From the NCBI RefSeq assembly GCF_003987335.1, contig NZ_PIPK01000001.1, forward strand, positions 62,001 to 126,000: a stretch of 64,000 bases of DNA, written 5' to 3'. The position numbers were made by a program, and so were the translations under genes. Below are positions 7,831 through 16,569 of the stretch, in pieces (the first letter of the stretch is position 1; each line of letters starts with the position of its first letter). This DNA is from Aliidiomarina maris (GTDB lineage: Bacteria; Pseudomonadota; Gammaproteobacteria; Enterobacterales; Alteromonadaceae). Under the pieces are notes generated by a model. It searched no databases and was not told where the DNA came from. It worked only from the letters and a program-made list of their open reading frames with translations.

Positions 7831-9031
7831 GCGCGTGATCTAATGCCTGCAATAAGTCGGCATTGAGATCATCAATGTGTTCCAGACCAACGGATAGCCG
7901 AACGAGGCCTTCACCAATACCAGCTTGGGCGCGAGCTTCTGGCGTTAATGGTGAGTGCGTCATCGATGCGGGGTGCTGAATTAAAGTTTCGGCGTCGCCT
8001 AAGCTGACAGCGCGCTTCACCATGTGCAGGGCGTCCAGCATACGTACAGCGCTTGCATAGCCGCCGCGCATGTCAAAGGCGATGACCGCACCTGCGCCTT
8101 GCATCTGTGTGCCAATCAAATGATGGCCTGGGTGGTTCTGAAGGCCCGGAAAGTAGACATGTTCAATGGCTGGATGCTGGTTTAACAGCGCCACCACTTG
8201 AGTGGCATTCTCACAGTGGCGTTGCATTCGCACAGCAAGGGTTTTCAAACCGCGTAGAATCAGCCATGCATCATGGGGTGACATGGTCGCGCCCATGTCT
8301 TTAAGCGTAGTCATTTTAATCAGCTCAATGTCTTCTTGCTGGCCAACCACGATACCAGCGACCACATCGCCATGCCCGTTTAAATATTTGGTCGCACTAT
8401 GCACCACAAGGTCCGCACCAAAGTCAGCTGGGCGCTGCAATAGTGGCGTCATAAAGGTGTTATCGACCACCAGCCTTGCTTGAAGCTGCTTACATAATGC
8501 GCTCACAGGCTGCAAATCAATCAACTTTAAGTGCGGATTGGCTGGGGTTTCAACAAACGCTAACTTGGTTTGTGGCGTGAACGCAGCTGCCAGTGCGTTC
8601 AGGTCTGTCATATCGACAAAGGTAACCTGCACACCAAAGCGCTCGAATAGATGGGAAAACAATGCAAAGCTGCAACCATAAATCGCATCCGACGCGACGA
8701 CATGATCGCCGTGGCGCAAAAAGGCCAACATAGTAGCCGCCACTGCTCCCATCCCAGTTGCACTGGCAGCACCCGCTGGCAGGCCTTCGAGTGCCGCCAC
8801 GCGCTGCTCTAATTGGTTCACCGTAGGGTTGCCAAGGCGTGAGTAAATATACCCTTGTTCATCACCGGCAAAACGTTGTGCGCCTTGCGCAGCATTATCA
8901 AAGCAGAATGTCGAAGTTTGATATAACGGAGCGACGAGCGCATTGTGCGGATCAGCAATAGCATCACCACCGTGAATAGCTATGGTGTCAGCATGCCACT
9001 TAGGCGCGTTAGATGGTTTTGAAGTCGGCAT
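7826..9031 (-). CDS. megL: methionine gamma-lyase (Cys/Met metabolism PLP enzyme)
   Basis: This 401-residue PLP enzyme of the Cys/Met family probably cleaves L-methionine to methanethiol, 2-oxobutyrate and ammonia. The PLP lysine is Lys215 in SATKYLNGHGD. The substrate loop IYGCSF carries Tyr118 and Cys120. That Cys is characteristic of methionine gamma-lyase rather than cystathionine gamma-synthase or beta-lyase, which have other residues there (family knowledge). Cystathionine gamma-lyase remains an alternative. It is monocistronic, lies next to phhA, and a strong TyrR-like box sits about 100 bases upstream. Control together with aromatic catabolism is therefore plausible but unproven. Confidence 0.85.
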   Translation of the reverse strand: MPTSKPSNAPKWHADTIAIHGGDAIADPHNALVAPLYQTSTFCFDNAAQGAQRFAGDEQGYIYSRLGNPTVNQLEQRVAALEGLPAGAASATGMGAVAATMLAFLRHGDHVVASDAIYGCSFALFSHLFERFGVQVTFVDMTDLNALAAAFTPQTKLAFVETPANPHLKLIDLQPVSALCKQLQARLVVDNTFMTPLLQRPADFGADLVVHSATKYLNGHGDVVAGIVVGQQEDIELIKMTTLKDMGATMSPHDAWLILRGLKTLAVRMQRHCENATQVVALLNQHPAIEHVYFPGLQNHPGHHLIGTQMQGAGAVIAFDMRGGYASAVRMLDALHMVKRAVSLGDAETLIQHPASMTHSPLTPEARAQAGIGEGLVRLSVGLEHIDDLNADLLQALDHAL

Positions 9032-9087
9032 GGGAATCTCATTTTGTTATTATTTTGGTTCACCTTGGCGCGACTATGCAGTAAAAC

Positions 9088-9115
9088 GCAGAGGGTGCCT
9101 ATAGGCACCCTCTGC
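9088..9115 (-). terminator. rho-independent terminator after pspABC
   Basis: A perfect 12-base-pair stem (gcagagggtgcc / ggcaccctctgc) with TATA loop; the minus strand continues GTTTTAC. It lies between pspC and megL. The T run is short but the stem is very stable. Confidence 0.8.
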
Positions 9116-9131
9116 TCTGACCAGATTCTCT

Positions 9132-9149
9132 TGTAACTTAAATTTTACA
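9132..9149. promoter_or_regulatory. TyrR-box-like site upstream of megL
   Basis: TGTAAC-N6-TTTACA matches 11 of 12 consensus positions. It lies 100 bases before the megL ATG but on the far side of the psp terminator, so it could act as an upstream activator site for megL. Chance is possible. Confidence 0.45.
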
Positions 9150-9165
9150 ACCTAGGGTATCTAGT

Positions 9166-9594
9166 TTAAAGGCGGTTGAATTCCTGGCGCACTTTGAATT
9201 CTGAGGAGGTCACATAACGCTCCATCGCGCGCAAACTATGCTCCATGTGTTCAAACTGGCCATTAATGTCACGTAATGCATCTTTAGGCGCTTCACCGGC
9301 TTCCCAAACCCGGGTTTTAACTTCTACTTTGCGTCCATCGCGGGTGTATTCGTACTTCGTCGACTCTTCCAACACCCGCCCCTCGGACTGGCTAGCCGCT
9401 GGTGCTTTGTCCGCTAAAAACCAGGTGACGATGTATACCACTAAACTGAATGCTGTGAAGAAAATCAGCGAGGTTAATGCGATGATACGCACCAGCCAGA
9501 CTTCCCAACCAAAGTAATTGGCAATCCCAGCGCATATGCCACCTAACTTGCCGCGCTCTTTATCGCGATAGAATTTCTTTGCAGTTTTAACCAT
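9166..9594 (-). CDS. pspC: phage shock protein C
   Basis: PspC is an inner-membrane protein that with PspB relieves PspA inhibition of PspF under envelope stress. The PspC domain appears as FYRDKERGKLGGICAGIANY, then VWLVRIIALTSLIFF leading into a hydrophobic segment ending TWFLADKAP. A charged C-terminal cytoplasmic half follows. I chose ATG 9594 (MVKTAKKF) because AGGA lies eight bases upstream. A longer frame upstream lacks family resemblance and overlaps pspB. The start overlaps the pspB stop by eight bases, so translation is coupled. It is the last gene before a strong terminator. Confidence 0.9.
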   Translation of the reverse strand: MVKTAKKFYRDKERGKLGGICAGIANYFGWEVWLVRIIALTSLIFFTAFSLVVYIVTWFLADKAPAASQSEGRVLEESTKYEYTRDGRKVEVKTRVWEAGEAPKDALRDINGQFEHMEHSLRAMERYVTSSEFKVRQEFNRL

Positions 9595-9841
9595 GGTTGC
9601 GGTCCTCATGTTGACGACGCCAATTTGGATGTTCCGCATCAAGAATAGACTCGAGCGTACGAACCCTGTCCTGCATGCGCTCGGCAGTCTGGGCCAACTG
9701 GCGCAGCGTTTCGCGCTCGTTCTCATTCAACCCCGAACTAATCTTATTGCGGCTGCGGTAGTGCAGGATTAACCAAATCGGCGCTACAAATACTAAAAAC
9801 AATATTAATGGCGCAGACAAAATCGCAAATACACCTTCCAT
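9587..9841 (-). CDS. pspB: phage shock protein B
   Basis: PspB is a small inner-membrane stress sensor partner of PspC. One N-terminal transmembrane segment (APLILFLVFVAPIWLILHY) is followed by a short linker and a predicted coiled coil (LRQLAQTAERMQDRVRTLESIL). The core FVAPIWLxLHY is the PspB hallmark. I chose ATG 9841 (MEGVFAIL), giving about 84 residues, because GAGGAG lies nine bases upstream. An upstream ATG at 9850 has the same element too close, and a TTG at 9871 is less likely. It lies 109 bases after pspA and overlaps pspC. Confidence 0.9.
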   Translation of the reverse strand: MEGVFAILSAPLILFLVFVAPIWLILHYRSRNKISSGLNENERETLRQLAQTAERMQDRVRTLESILDAEHPNWRRQHEDRNHG

Positions 9842-9950
9842 ACCATCCATCTCCTCACCCTCTTTGGCCAATGACCTTGTAGTTCACCACCCAGCGCGCT
9901 GTTTCCCAACACTGCGCTTGCGGTCACCTAATCTTATTATCAGCGCCTGC

Positions 9951-10628
9951 TTAGCTATTTTTAGCGTCTGACGCGGCTTTTACTTTGGCTTTAAGTTGCG
10001 CCAGCTCGTCCTCAACTTTAGATTCATTTTCTAACGCTTTGAACTCATCAGCCAAGGTTTTCTTACCTAAGTCATATGCATCGACTTGTGCTTCCAAGCC
10101 TTCAATTTTCGCTTCGTAGCGGTCAAACTTTAACAGTGCTTCGTCTACCTTACCGCTGTCCAGTTTGCTCTTCACACTCAAGCGTGAGGCAGCTGTGCGT
10201 TGGCGCATTAAAATTGACTTTTGACGCGCTTTGGCATCTGCCAGCTTCTCTTGCAACTGACCAATTTCCTCGCTCAAACGATCGACATGCGCATCCACAC
10301 GTTCAATTTCGCGTTGCACGCTGTCCATGCCTTCTTGCAACTTTTTCTTTTCCAGCAAGGCTGAACGTGCAAGATCTTCACGATCTTTGCTCAGCGCCAA
10401 TTCGGCTTTTTCCTGCCAATCTTGTGCTTCGCGTTCAAGCTGCCCTAAATAGCGTGCCAACTCTTTTTTCTCTGCTAAGGTTTTAGCCGAATTAGAGCGC
10501 ACCTCAACCAGTGTGTCTTCCATTTCTTGAATGATAAGACGCACCATTTTCTGCGGATCTTCTGCTTTATCGAGTAAAGCATTCAAATTAGCATTTACGA
10601 TGTCTGTAAAGCGTGAAAAAATACTCAT
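9951..10628 (-). CDS. pspA: phage shock protein A
   Basis: This 225-residue PspA/IM30 protein is an almost wholly alpha-helical, coiled-coil membrane effector. It binds and inhibits PspF and stabilises damaged inner membrane. The start MSIFSRFTDIVNANLNALLD is the typical amphipathic helix, followed by DPQKMVRLIIQEMED and long heptad-rich helices (for example DRLSEEIGQLQEKLADAKA). Length is normal. It is first in pspABC, divergent from pspF, with a candidate sigma54 promoter about 45-60 bases before the ATG. Confidence 0.97.
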   Translation of the reverse strand: MSIFSRFTDIVNANLNALLDKAEDPQKMVRLIIQEMEDTLVEVRSNSAKTLAEKKELARYLGQLEREAQDWQEKAELALSKDREDLARSALLEKKKLQEGMDSVQREIERVDAHVDRLSEEIGQLQEKLADAKARQKSILMRQRTAASRLSVKSKLDSGKVDEALLKFDRYEAKIEGLEAQVDAYDLGKKTLADEFKALENESKVEDELAQLKAKVKAASDAKNS

Positions 10629-10671
10629 GACCGTTACCTCAATACAAAGTTAGTTGGTTCGGCTACAACCA

Positions 10672-10688
10672 TTCAGGAATTGAGCCAA
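10672..10688 (-). promoter_or_regulatory. candidate sigma54 promoter of pspABC
   Basis: The minus strand reads TTGGCTCAATTCCTGAA: GG at -24, ten bases, then GA at the -12 position (consensus GC; consensus TGGCAC-N5-TTGC). The expected start is around 10660, leaving about 30 untranslated bases. Its position in the divergent pspF-pspA gap, beside a PspF activator with intact GAFTGA, supports it. The -12 element is imperfect. Confidence 0.5.
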
Positions 10689-10813
10689 CTCGGTAATTTT
10701 TTGTATCAAATTGATTTTAATGATTTTTTAAATAGCACCTATCCAGTGCGTACCTGCTACATTAATTAAAATAACTAAAAGTTAGTCAAATACACTAACC
10801 AGTAAGGTATCTC

Positions 10814-11911
10814 ATGACGCCGCGACGCAACGACAACCTGCTCGGGCAGGCCAACAGTTTTATGGAAGTTCTTGACCATGTGTCACAAGCAGCCCCGCTG
10901 GATAAGCCAGTATTAATTATTGGTGAGCGCGGCACGGGTAAAGAGTTAATCGCCGCGCGCTTGCACTATTTATCGAAGCGTTGGGACCAAAGCTACATCA
11001 AACTCAACTGCGCCGCACTGAATGAAACCTTGTTGGAAACCGAGCTTTTTGGCCATGAGTCTGGCGCCTTTACCGGCGCAAGCAAGCGCCATGAAGGGCG
11101 TTTTGAACGTGCCAATGGCGGTTCATTATTTTTAGACGAACTCGCAACCACCTCGGCCTTGGTACAAGAAAAACTGTTGCGCGTGATTGAATATGGTGAA
11201 TTTGAACGGGTTGGTGGTAATCGCACTATAAAAACCGACGTGCGTTTAATTGCAGCCACTAACGAAGACTTACCGACGCTTGCTGAACGCAATGAGTTTC
11301 GCGCCGATTTACTGGATCGCTTAGCATTTGATGTGATTACCCTGCCGCCCTTACGCGAACGTCGTGAAGACATTTTGGTACTTGCAGAGCATTTTGCGAT
11401 TCAAATGGCACGTGAACTGGAGTTGGAGCTATTTAGTGGCTTTACCACCAAGGCCAAGCAGACGCTGCAAGCCTACGACTGGCCAGGCAATGTACGGGAA
11501 CTTAAAAATGTCATAGAACGCAGTGTATACCGGGTCAACAATGCACATTTGCCAGTCAATGATATTGTACTCGACCCATTTGATAGCCCGTATCGACCCA
11601 CAGCACGACCTGCAAAGACAGGCCATTTGGTGTCTCATTTGGGCCAGCAAATGGAGAGCCAAACGTCACCCCTTGGGTCGCGCTCCAGCGCCGCGAGCGA
11701 CGCGTCCAACCACTTCGTATTACCCGACTTTAATGACGATTGCGATTTTAAAGACATCACCCAAGCCTTCGAAGTCAAAATGCTGCGCTGTGCGTTAGAA
11801 AAATCACAATTTAATCAAAAGAAAACCGCCGAAAAGCTTGGTTTGACCTATCATCAATTACGGGGTTATTTAAAGAAATACCAATTACTTGACGCGCAAG
11901 GCGAGGCATAA
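10814..11911 (+). CDS. pspF: psp operon transcriptional activator PspF
   Basis: This 365-residue sigma54 enhancer-binding protein has no N-terminal receiver domain and starts directly with the AAA+ domain, as PspF does. Walker A is GERGTGKE (37-44), the sigma54-contacting loop is GAFTGA (84-89), and Walker B is SLFLDE (104-109). A Fis-type helix-turn-helix lies near the C-terminus (KTAEKLGLTYHQLRGYLKKY). It is about 40 residues longer than the E. coli protein because of a Ser/Pro-rich linker around 265-300. It is divergent from pspABC. Its stop is three bases from the sapA start, so pspF and sap may be cotranscribed. Confidence 0.96.
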   Translation: MTPRRNDNLLGQANSFMEVLDHVSQAAPLDKPVLIIGERGTGKELIAARLHYLSKRWDQSYIKLNCAALNETLLETELFGHESGAFTGASKRHEGRFERANGGSLFLDELATTSALVQEKLLRVIEYGEFERVGGNRTIKTDVRLIAATNEDLPTLAERNEFRADLLDRLAFDVITLPPLRERREDILVLAEHFAIQMARELELELFSGFTTKAKQTLQAYDWPGNVRELKNVIERSVYRVNNAHLPVNDIVLDPFDSPYRPTARPAKTGHLVSHLGQQMESQTSPLGSRSSAASDASNHFVLPDFNDDCDFKDITQAFEVKMLRCALEKSQFNQKKTAEKLGLTYHQLRGYLKKYQLLDAQGEA

Positions 11912-11914
11912 GTA

Positions 11915-13594
11915 GTGACTAAACAACGGGCACTCGCCCAAATAAGTTGGCGCGGCATTATTGCCATTGTACTTGGCTGTTGTGTCAGCGCCTGCCAACC
12001 TGAGCCGTCCCATAGTCGGCTCCAGCATGGCTTGTTGTACTGCGCAGAAGGCAACCCTGAATCGTTTAACCCACAGTTAGTAACGTCAGGGACGACCTTA
12101 GATATGACTGCCAACTTGCTCTACGACAGGCTGATAGAGTATAGCGACGACGCCCAAGATTATGTACCTGCCTTAGCCACCGCGTGGGAGGTGAATGAAG
12201 ACAGCACAGAGTACGTGTTCACCCTGCGCACCGATGTCGAATTTCATCATACTGACTATTTTACCCCAACGCGTACTTTGAATGCCCATGACGTGGTATT
12301 CACGTTTCAGCGCTGGCTGGATCCGAGTCATCCCTTTTACGCGGTGTCACTCACCGGATATCCATTCTTCACCGCGGTTGGGCTCGACTCGCTGATCAAG
12401 GATATCCGCGCACTGGATGATAACCAGGTGCTCATTCGTCTGGACCAGCCTGACAGTTCATTTATTGCGAATTTGGCCACGGACTTTGCGGTTATCCTCT
12501 CTGCAGAATATGCGCAGCAGTTACTCCAACAAGACCGCCGTTCTGCCCTCGACACCCAACCAATTGGCAGCGGGCCGTTTAAATTTCAAAGCTTTCGCAA
12601 AGATGTAAGCTTGAATTACCAGCGCCACCCGCATTACTGGCGTGGCGTTGCAGAGTCCGAACGTCTGGTGTTTCGCTTGATCCCAAGCGACCATAAACGC
12701 ATGTTAATGCTGCTGACTGGCGACTGTGACATGATCCCCTACCCGCCAGCACGTGATCTCAATGACTTAGAGCAGCGCGACGACATCAATTTATATTCGA
12801 CAGTGAGTCCAAATACCGCATTTTGGGCCTTTAATACCGAGAAGCCACCTTTTGATGATGTACGAGTTCGTCAGGCATTAGCCCATGCGATCAACCGTGA
12901 AGCTATTTTGGAGGCGGTTTATTTTGGCCATGCTGCGCTGGCACAAAGTATTTTGCCAAGTACCTCATGGGCCCACTTTGAAGACCCCGAGGCCTACGCC
13001 TACGACCCAGAGGCTGCGCGTGAATTGCTTGCGGATGCGGGACTGCATCAAGGGTTTAGTATGGACATTTGGGCGCTGCCAGTGCAACGCGCTTACAACC
13101 CAAATGCACGAAAAATGGCGGAACTGATGCAAGCTGACTTAGCCGCGATCGGCGTACGCGCGAATATTGTGAGCTTTGAGTGGAGCACCTTTCGCCGCCG
13201 TTTGGCTGAGGGGACCCATGATTCAGTCTTAATTGGCTGGTCAGGCGACAACCCTGATCCCGATAATTTCTTTCGCCCATTACTAAGTTGTGCCGCGGTG
13301 CTATCAGGTAGTAACCGTGCACGCTGGTGTGAGCCTGAATTTGACCGTTTAGTGCTACAAGCTATTCGCACCAGTGCGCAAGAGCAGCGTCAAGGTTACT
13401 ATCAACAAGCACAACAACTGCTCAACGACCAAGTACCACTGGTCCCCTTGGTGCATTCTATGCGCTACCACGCCACGCAACCGAATATTCAGGGCTTCGA
13501 ACTACACCCTTATGGCGGTATCCAGCTGCATCAGGTTCACAAGCGTGCCCCTGATATCGACGACGCAGAAGATGCGGAGGTGCTGCAACCATGA
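11915..13594 (+). CDS. sapA: SapA-like periplasmic solute-binding lipoprotein
   Basis: This 559-residue family-5 (peptide/oligopeptide) solute-binding protein is the binding component of the Sap ABC transporter. Sap is linked to antimicrobial peptide resistance and, in E. coli, to putrescine export by SapBCDF (literature knowledge). A signal ending CVSACQPE suggests a lipoprotein. The family core is visible in QLVTSGTTLDMTANLLYDRL, the LDTQPIGSGPFKF region and GWSGDNPDPDNFF. The start is GTG, three bases after the pspF stop. The end overlaps sapB by four bases. Order sapABCDF and linkage to pspF match E. coli. Confidence 0.9.
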   Translation: MTKQRALAQISWRGIIAIVLGCCVSACQPEPSHSRLQHGLLYCAEGNPESFNPQLVTSGTTLDMTANLLYDRLIEYSDDAQDYVPALATAWEVNEDSTEYVFTLRTDVEFHHTDYFTPTRTLNAHDVVFTFQRWLDPSHPFYAVSLTGYPFFTAVGLDSLIKDIRALDDNQVLIRLDQPDSSFIANLATDFAVILSAEYAQQLLQQDRRSALDTQPIGSGPFKFQSFRKDVSLNYQRHPHYWRGVAESERLVFRLIPSDHKRMLMLLTGDCDMIPYPPARDLNDLEQRDDINLYSTVSPNTAFWAFNTEKPPFDDVRVRQALAHAINREAILEAVYFGHAALAQSILPSTSWAHFEDPEAYAYDPEAARELLADAGLHQGFSMDIWALPVQRAYNPNARKMAELMQADLAAIGVRANIVSFEWSTFRRRLAEGTHDSVLIGWSGDNPDPDNFFRPLLSCAAVLSGSNRARWCEPEFDRLVLQAIRTSAQEQRQGYYQQAQQLLNDQVPLVPLVHSMRYHATQPNIQGFELHPYGGIQLHQVHKRAPDIDDAEDAEVLQP

Positions 13595-14622
13595 CCCGCT
13601 ATCTGTTGCGTCAATTGAGCCTACTTGTAGTCACGCTCTTTTTGCTGACTTTATTGTCATTTAGTCTAGGCTACTGGTTTCCCGGTGACGCCCTTGCCAA
13701 CCTGACCGGCATTCAAACTCTGGATAGCGCGCTTTACCAGCAAGTGGTCGCAAGCCGTGCCTTTGATAGCCATATTCTGGCTCAGTACTTTACCTACTTG
13801 GCGCACTTGTTCCAAGGGGATTGGGGGGTGTCACTGCAAGACGGTACGCCAGTCTGGGAAGAGGTTAAAGTGCGCTTTCCTGCAACCATGGAGCTGGTCG
13901 TCCTAGCCAGTCTCTTGGCACTGATATTGGGTATTCCTGCAGGCGTTATTGCGGCGATGAATCTCGGGCGCTGGCCTGACCGCCTGTTAATGGGCTTGAG
14001 CTTATCCGGCTATTCGATTCCCGTGTTTTGGTTGGCGCAGCTGATGATATTACTGTTTGCGGTGAATTTGCCTTGGTTCCCTATCGCGGGTCAAATCAAC
14101 CCACTGTATGACGTCACGCCTGTGACCGGTTCAGTGCTGATTGATATTTTGGTGTCTGAACAGGGTCCGAAGGCCGACATGCTCGCCAACGCGTTGCGCC
14201 ATTTAATCTTACCTGTGGTTGTACTGGCGGTGATGCCTGCGACGCTATTGGCGCGTTTAACCCGCGCGTCCATGCATGAAGTATTACGGCGCAATTATAT
14301 TAAATCGGCGCGCGCCAAAGGTCTAAGCGGCTCGCAAGTGCTGCTCAAACATGCGCTTCCCAACACCATGCAAGGGGTCAATCGCGATTTAGGGCTGATG
14401 TTTAGCTTTCTTATCACCAACGCGATGATAACCGAGGTCATTTTTTCGTGGCCGGGGCTGGGCAGTTGGCTTATCCGTAGTATCTACGAACGTGATTATC
14501 CGGTCATGCAAGCGGGCTTACTTACCCTCGCCGCGCTCATTTTACTGGTGAATGTGGTACTCAACATCGTACATGCATGGCGCTACCCGCAAATTCGTCA
14601 GGAACTATATGTCAAACGTTAA
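13591..14622 (+). CDS. sapB: Sap ABC transporter permease SapB
   Basis: This 343-residue inner-membrane permease is of the DppB/OppB type. It has an N-terminal transmembrane helix, a large periplasmic stretch, then about five further helices. The EAA loop (HEVLRRNYIKSARAKGLSG, about 228-246) couples to the ATPases. The ATG overlaps the sapA stop by four bases and the end overlaps the sapC start, so sapABC are translated as a block. Length is slightly over E. coli SapB (321). Confidence 0.95.
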   Translation: MTRYLLRQLSLLVVTLFLLTLLSFSLGYWFPGDALANLTGIQTLDSALYQQVVASRAFDSHILAQYFTYLAHLFQGDWGVSLQDGTPVWEEVKVRFPATMELVVLASLLALILGIPAGVIAAMNLGRWPDRLLMGLSLSGYSIPVFWLAQLMILLFAVNLPWFPIAGQINPLYDVTPVTGSVLIDILVSEQGPKADMLANALRHLILPVVVLAVMPATLLARLTRASMHEVLRRNYIKSARAKGLSGSQVLLKHALPNTMQGVNRDLGLMFSFLITNAMITEVIFSWPGLGSWLIRSIYERDYPVMQAGLLTLAALILLVNVVLNIVHAWRYPQIRQELYVKR

Positions 14623-15502
14623 GTTATTCTACGAAGAGCGCACCCCGTCGCCATTACAGCAAGTGTGGCGGCAGTTTCGGCATAATTGGTGGGCAATGGG
14701 TGCCCTTCACGTGTTGGGGTTAGTGGTCATCCTGACATTATTTGCAGGCTGGCTGTCGCCACACTCACCCACTGAACAGTATACCGATGCGCTATCGTTA
14801 CCCCCGGCTTGGGACGCTGATGGCGAATTGCGCTTTATTCTGGGCACCGATGAACTCGGCCGCGACATGCTCTCTCGCATTCTCCACGGCGCCCAACTAA
14901 GTTTTGGCTTGCCGCTTCTGGTTGTGATTGCCGCCGCCCTCGTTGGCATGCCGTTAGGGGCATTAGCGGCGATGAGCCGCGGGGTCAAAAGCTCCACCCT
15001 GAAACACTTGCTGGACGTACTACTCAGTATCCCGTCATTACTTTTAGCATTAATTATTATTGCAATCTTGGGCCCGGGTCTAAGTAACGCGCTATTGGCT
15101 ATTTGGTTGGTGCTCATTCCTCAGTTTTTGCATACGACGCGTAACGCTATTCATGCCCAACGTCATCAAGACTATGTGATTGCCGCGGAGCTCAATGGTG
15201 TCAGTCAATGGTACTTACTGTTTGTGGTGATATTCCCCAACACGGTAAAAGTTTTAGTCGTCCAAGTGACAATGGCATTATCCACCGCCATTCTCGATAT
15301 CGCAGCGTTAGGCTTCCTGGGTCTTGGCGCCCAATCACCAGCGCCTGAATGGGGTTCAATGTTGGCAAAAAGCGTCGAGGTAGCCTATAGCTCGCCTTGG
15401 GTGATGGCACTGCCGGGCTTAGCGCTGTGCATTACCTTAATTAGCGTTAACATTGTCGGCGATAGCTTAAAGTCGGCCATAGATGAGAGGATAAAACGCT
15501 AA
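14609..15502 (+). CDS. sapC: Sap ABC transporter permease SapC
   Basis: This 297-residue DppC/OppC-type permease begins with a cytoplasmic segment (QQVWRQFRHNWWAMGAL), then a first helix and the periplasmic stretch FILGTDELGRDMLSRILHGAQ, the hallmark of this permease class. Further helices and an EAA loop (QDYVIAAELNGVSQWYLLF) follow. I set the start at ATG 14609 (MSNVKLFYEE), inside the sapB stop region, rather than further upstream, because upstream residues do not resemble the family. It shares one base with sapD. Confidence 0.95.
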   Translation: MSNVKLFYEERTPSPLQQVWRQFRHNWWAMGALHVLGLVVILTLFAGWLSPHSPTEQYTDALSLPPAWDADGELRFILGTDELGRDMLSRILHGAQLSFGLPLLVVIAAALVGMPLGALAAMSRGVKSSTLKHLLDVLLSIPSLLLALIIIAILGPGLSNALLAIWLVLIPQFLHTTRNAIHAQRHQDYVIAAELNGVSQWYLLFVVIFPNTVKVLVVQVTMALSTAILDIAALGFLGLGAQSPAPEWGSMLAKSVEVAYSSPWVMALPGLALCITLISVNIVGDSLKSAIDERIKR

Positions 15503-16569
15503 TGTTATTGGACGTGCGTAATCTGACTATCACAGGCCAAAGCGAGCATGGCCCCGTTGACGTTGTCGATCGTGTCAGCTTTAGTGTGGCTGAGGGTGAA
15601 GTGCATAGCTTAGTCGGCGAATCGGGGTCCGGTAAAAGCTTAATTGCGAGTGCCATTATGGGCTTTCTTGACCCACGCTGGCAGGTTCGCGCCGACCGTC
15701 TTTGGTTTGACGGTAAAGACTTATTGAGCATGAGCAAGCAGCAACGACGCAAAATTATTGGCGTCGATATTGCGATGATTTTCCAAGATCCACGCTCTTA
15801 CCTTGACCCTAACGACACCATTGAAGCCCAACTTGCAGAAGCCATTTTAACCGAAGATTTAGATGCCAAGCACTGGTGGAGTCGACGCAGCGAACGACGC
15901 CAGAAAGTGATTCAGTTACTGCACCGGGTGGGCATCAAAGAACACCAACAAGTGATGGAAAGCTTTCCTTTTGAAATTTCAGAAGGCGTTGCACAAAAGG
16001 TGATGATTGCAAGTGCGATTGCCCATCGCCCGCGCTTGCTCATCGCCGATGAGCCCACCACGGCGATGGAGCCGGCCACTCGCGCACAAATCTATCGACT
16101 ATTAGGACGCTTTCACGCCAGTCACAAGATGTCGATTTTACTCATGTCTCAGGATATGGGCACTATCATGCCGGAAAGTCAGCGTTTAACCATGCTGTAC
16201 AGTGGGCAAATCATGGAATCTGGGCCAACCGAGGCGCTATTAAAAGAGCCGTTTCACCCCTACACCAAAGCCATTACCAGTACCTCGTTGTATCAGCAAA
16301 GCCAGTGCCAGCCAAAAACGCACCTACCCACGCTGCCCGGTGCGAGCCCGCCGATGCAACACTTACCCATTGGTTGCCGGTTAGGGCCGCGTTGCCCGAA
16401 TGCACGCCGTCAATGCGTAGTAACGCCCAGTATTCAAAAGTTTCGCGCCCATGTGTACGCCTGCCACTACCCGCTAAATAGTGCAGGCAAAGAGCAGGGT
16501 TTAAAGCGCAGTGATATCGTCCGTGCCGAAGTGGATAGCGACACTGAACAGGAGCATGACAATGACTGA
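15502..16569 (+). CDS. sapD: Sap ABC transporter ATPase SapD
   Basis: This 355-residue ABC ATPase has Walker A GESGSGKS and Walker B LLIADEP. The C-terminal oligopeptide-ATPase extension carries a Cys motif (CRLGPRCPNARRQC, plus a fourth Cys in YACHYPL), likely a metal or Fe-S site. The ABC signature is degenerate, EISEGVAQK rather than LSGGQ. E. coli SapD is similarly degenerate there, so this is a family trait, not damage. E. coli SapD also lets the Trk potassium system work (literature). One-base overlap with sapC and eight-base overlap with sapF. Confidence 0.95.
   Translation: MLLDVRNLTITGQSEHGPVDVVDRVSFSVAEGEVHSLVGESGSGKSLIASAIMGFLDPRWQVRADRLWFDGKDLLSMSKQQRRKIIGVDIAMIFQDPRSYLDPNDTIEAQLAEAILTEDLDAKHWWSRRSERRQKVIQLLHRVGIKEHQQVMESFPFEISEGVAQKVMIASAIAHRPRLLIADEPTTAMEPATRAQIYRLLGRFHASHKMSILLMSQDMGTIMPESQRLTMLYSGQIMESGPTEALLKEPFHPYTKAITSTSLYQQSQCQPKTHLPTLPGASPPMQHLPIGCRLGPRCPNARRQCVVTPSIQKFRAHVYACHYPLNSAGKEQGLKRSDIVRAEVDSDTEQEHDND

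Noticed and set aside
9595-9726. N-terminal extension of pspC to 9726
   Set aside because: The extra 44 residues overlap pspB in another frame and do not resemble PspC; a well-placed AGGA supports the start at 9594.
10076-10486. 136-codon open frame on the plus strand opposite pspA
   Set aside because: It lies wholly antisense to a clear PspA coding sequence, its translation is Cys/Leu/Arg-rich without a family look, and no ribosome site precedes it.
15970-16000. SapD signature EISEGVAQK taken as a sign of gene damage
   Set aside because: E. coli SapD has a similarly non-canonical signature, so this is a family feature.
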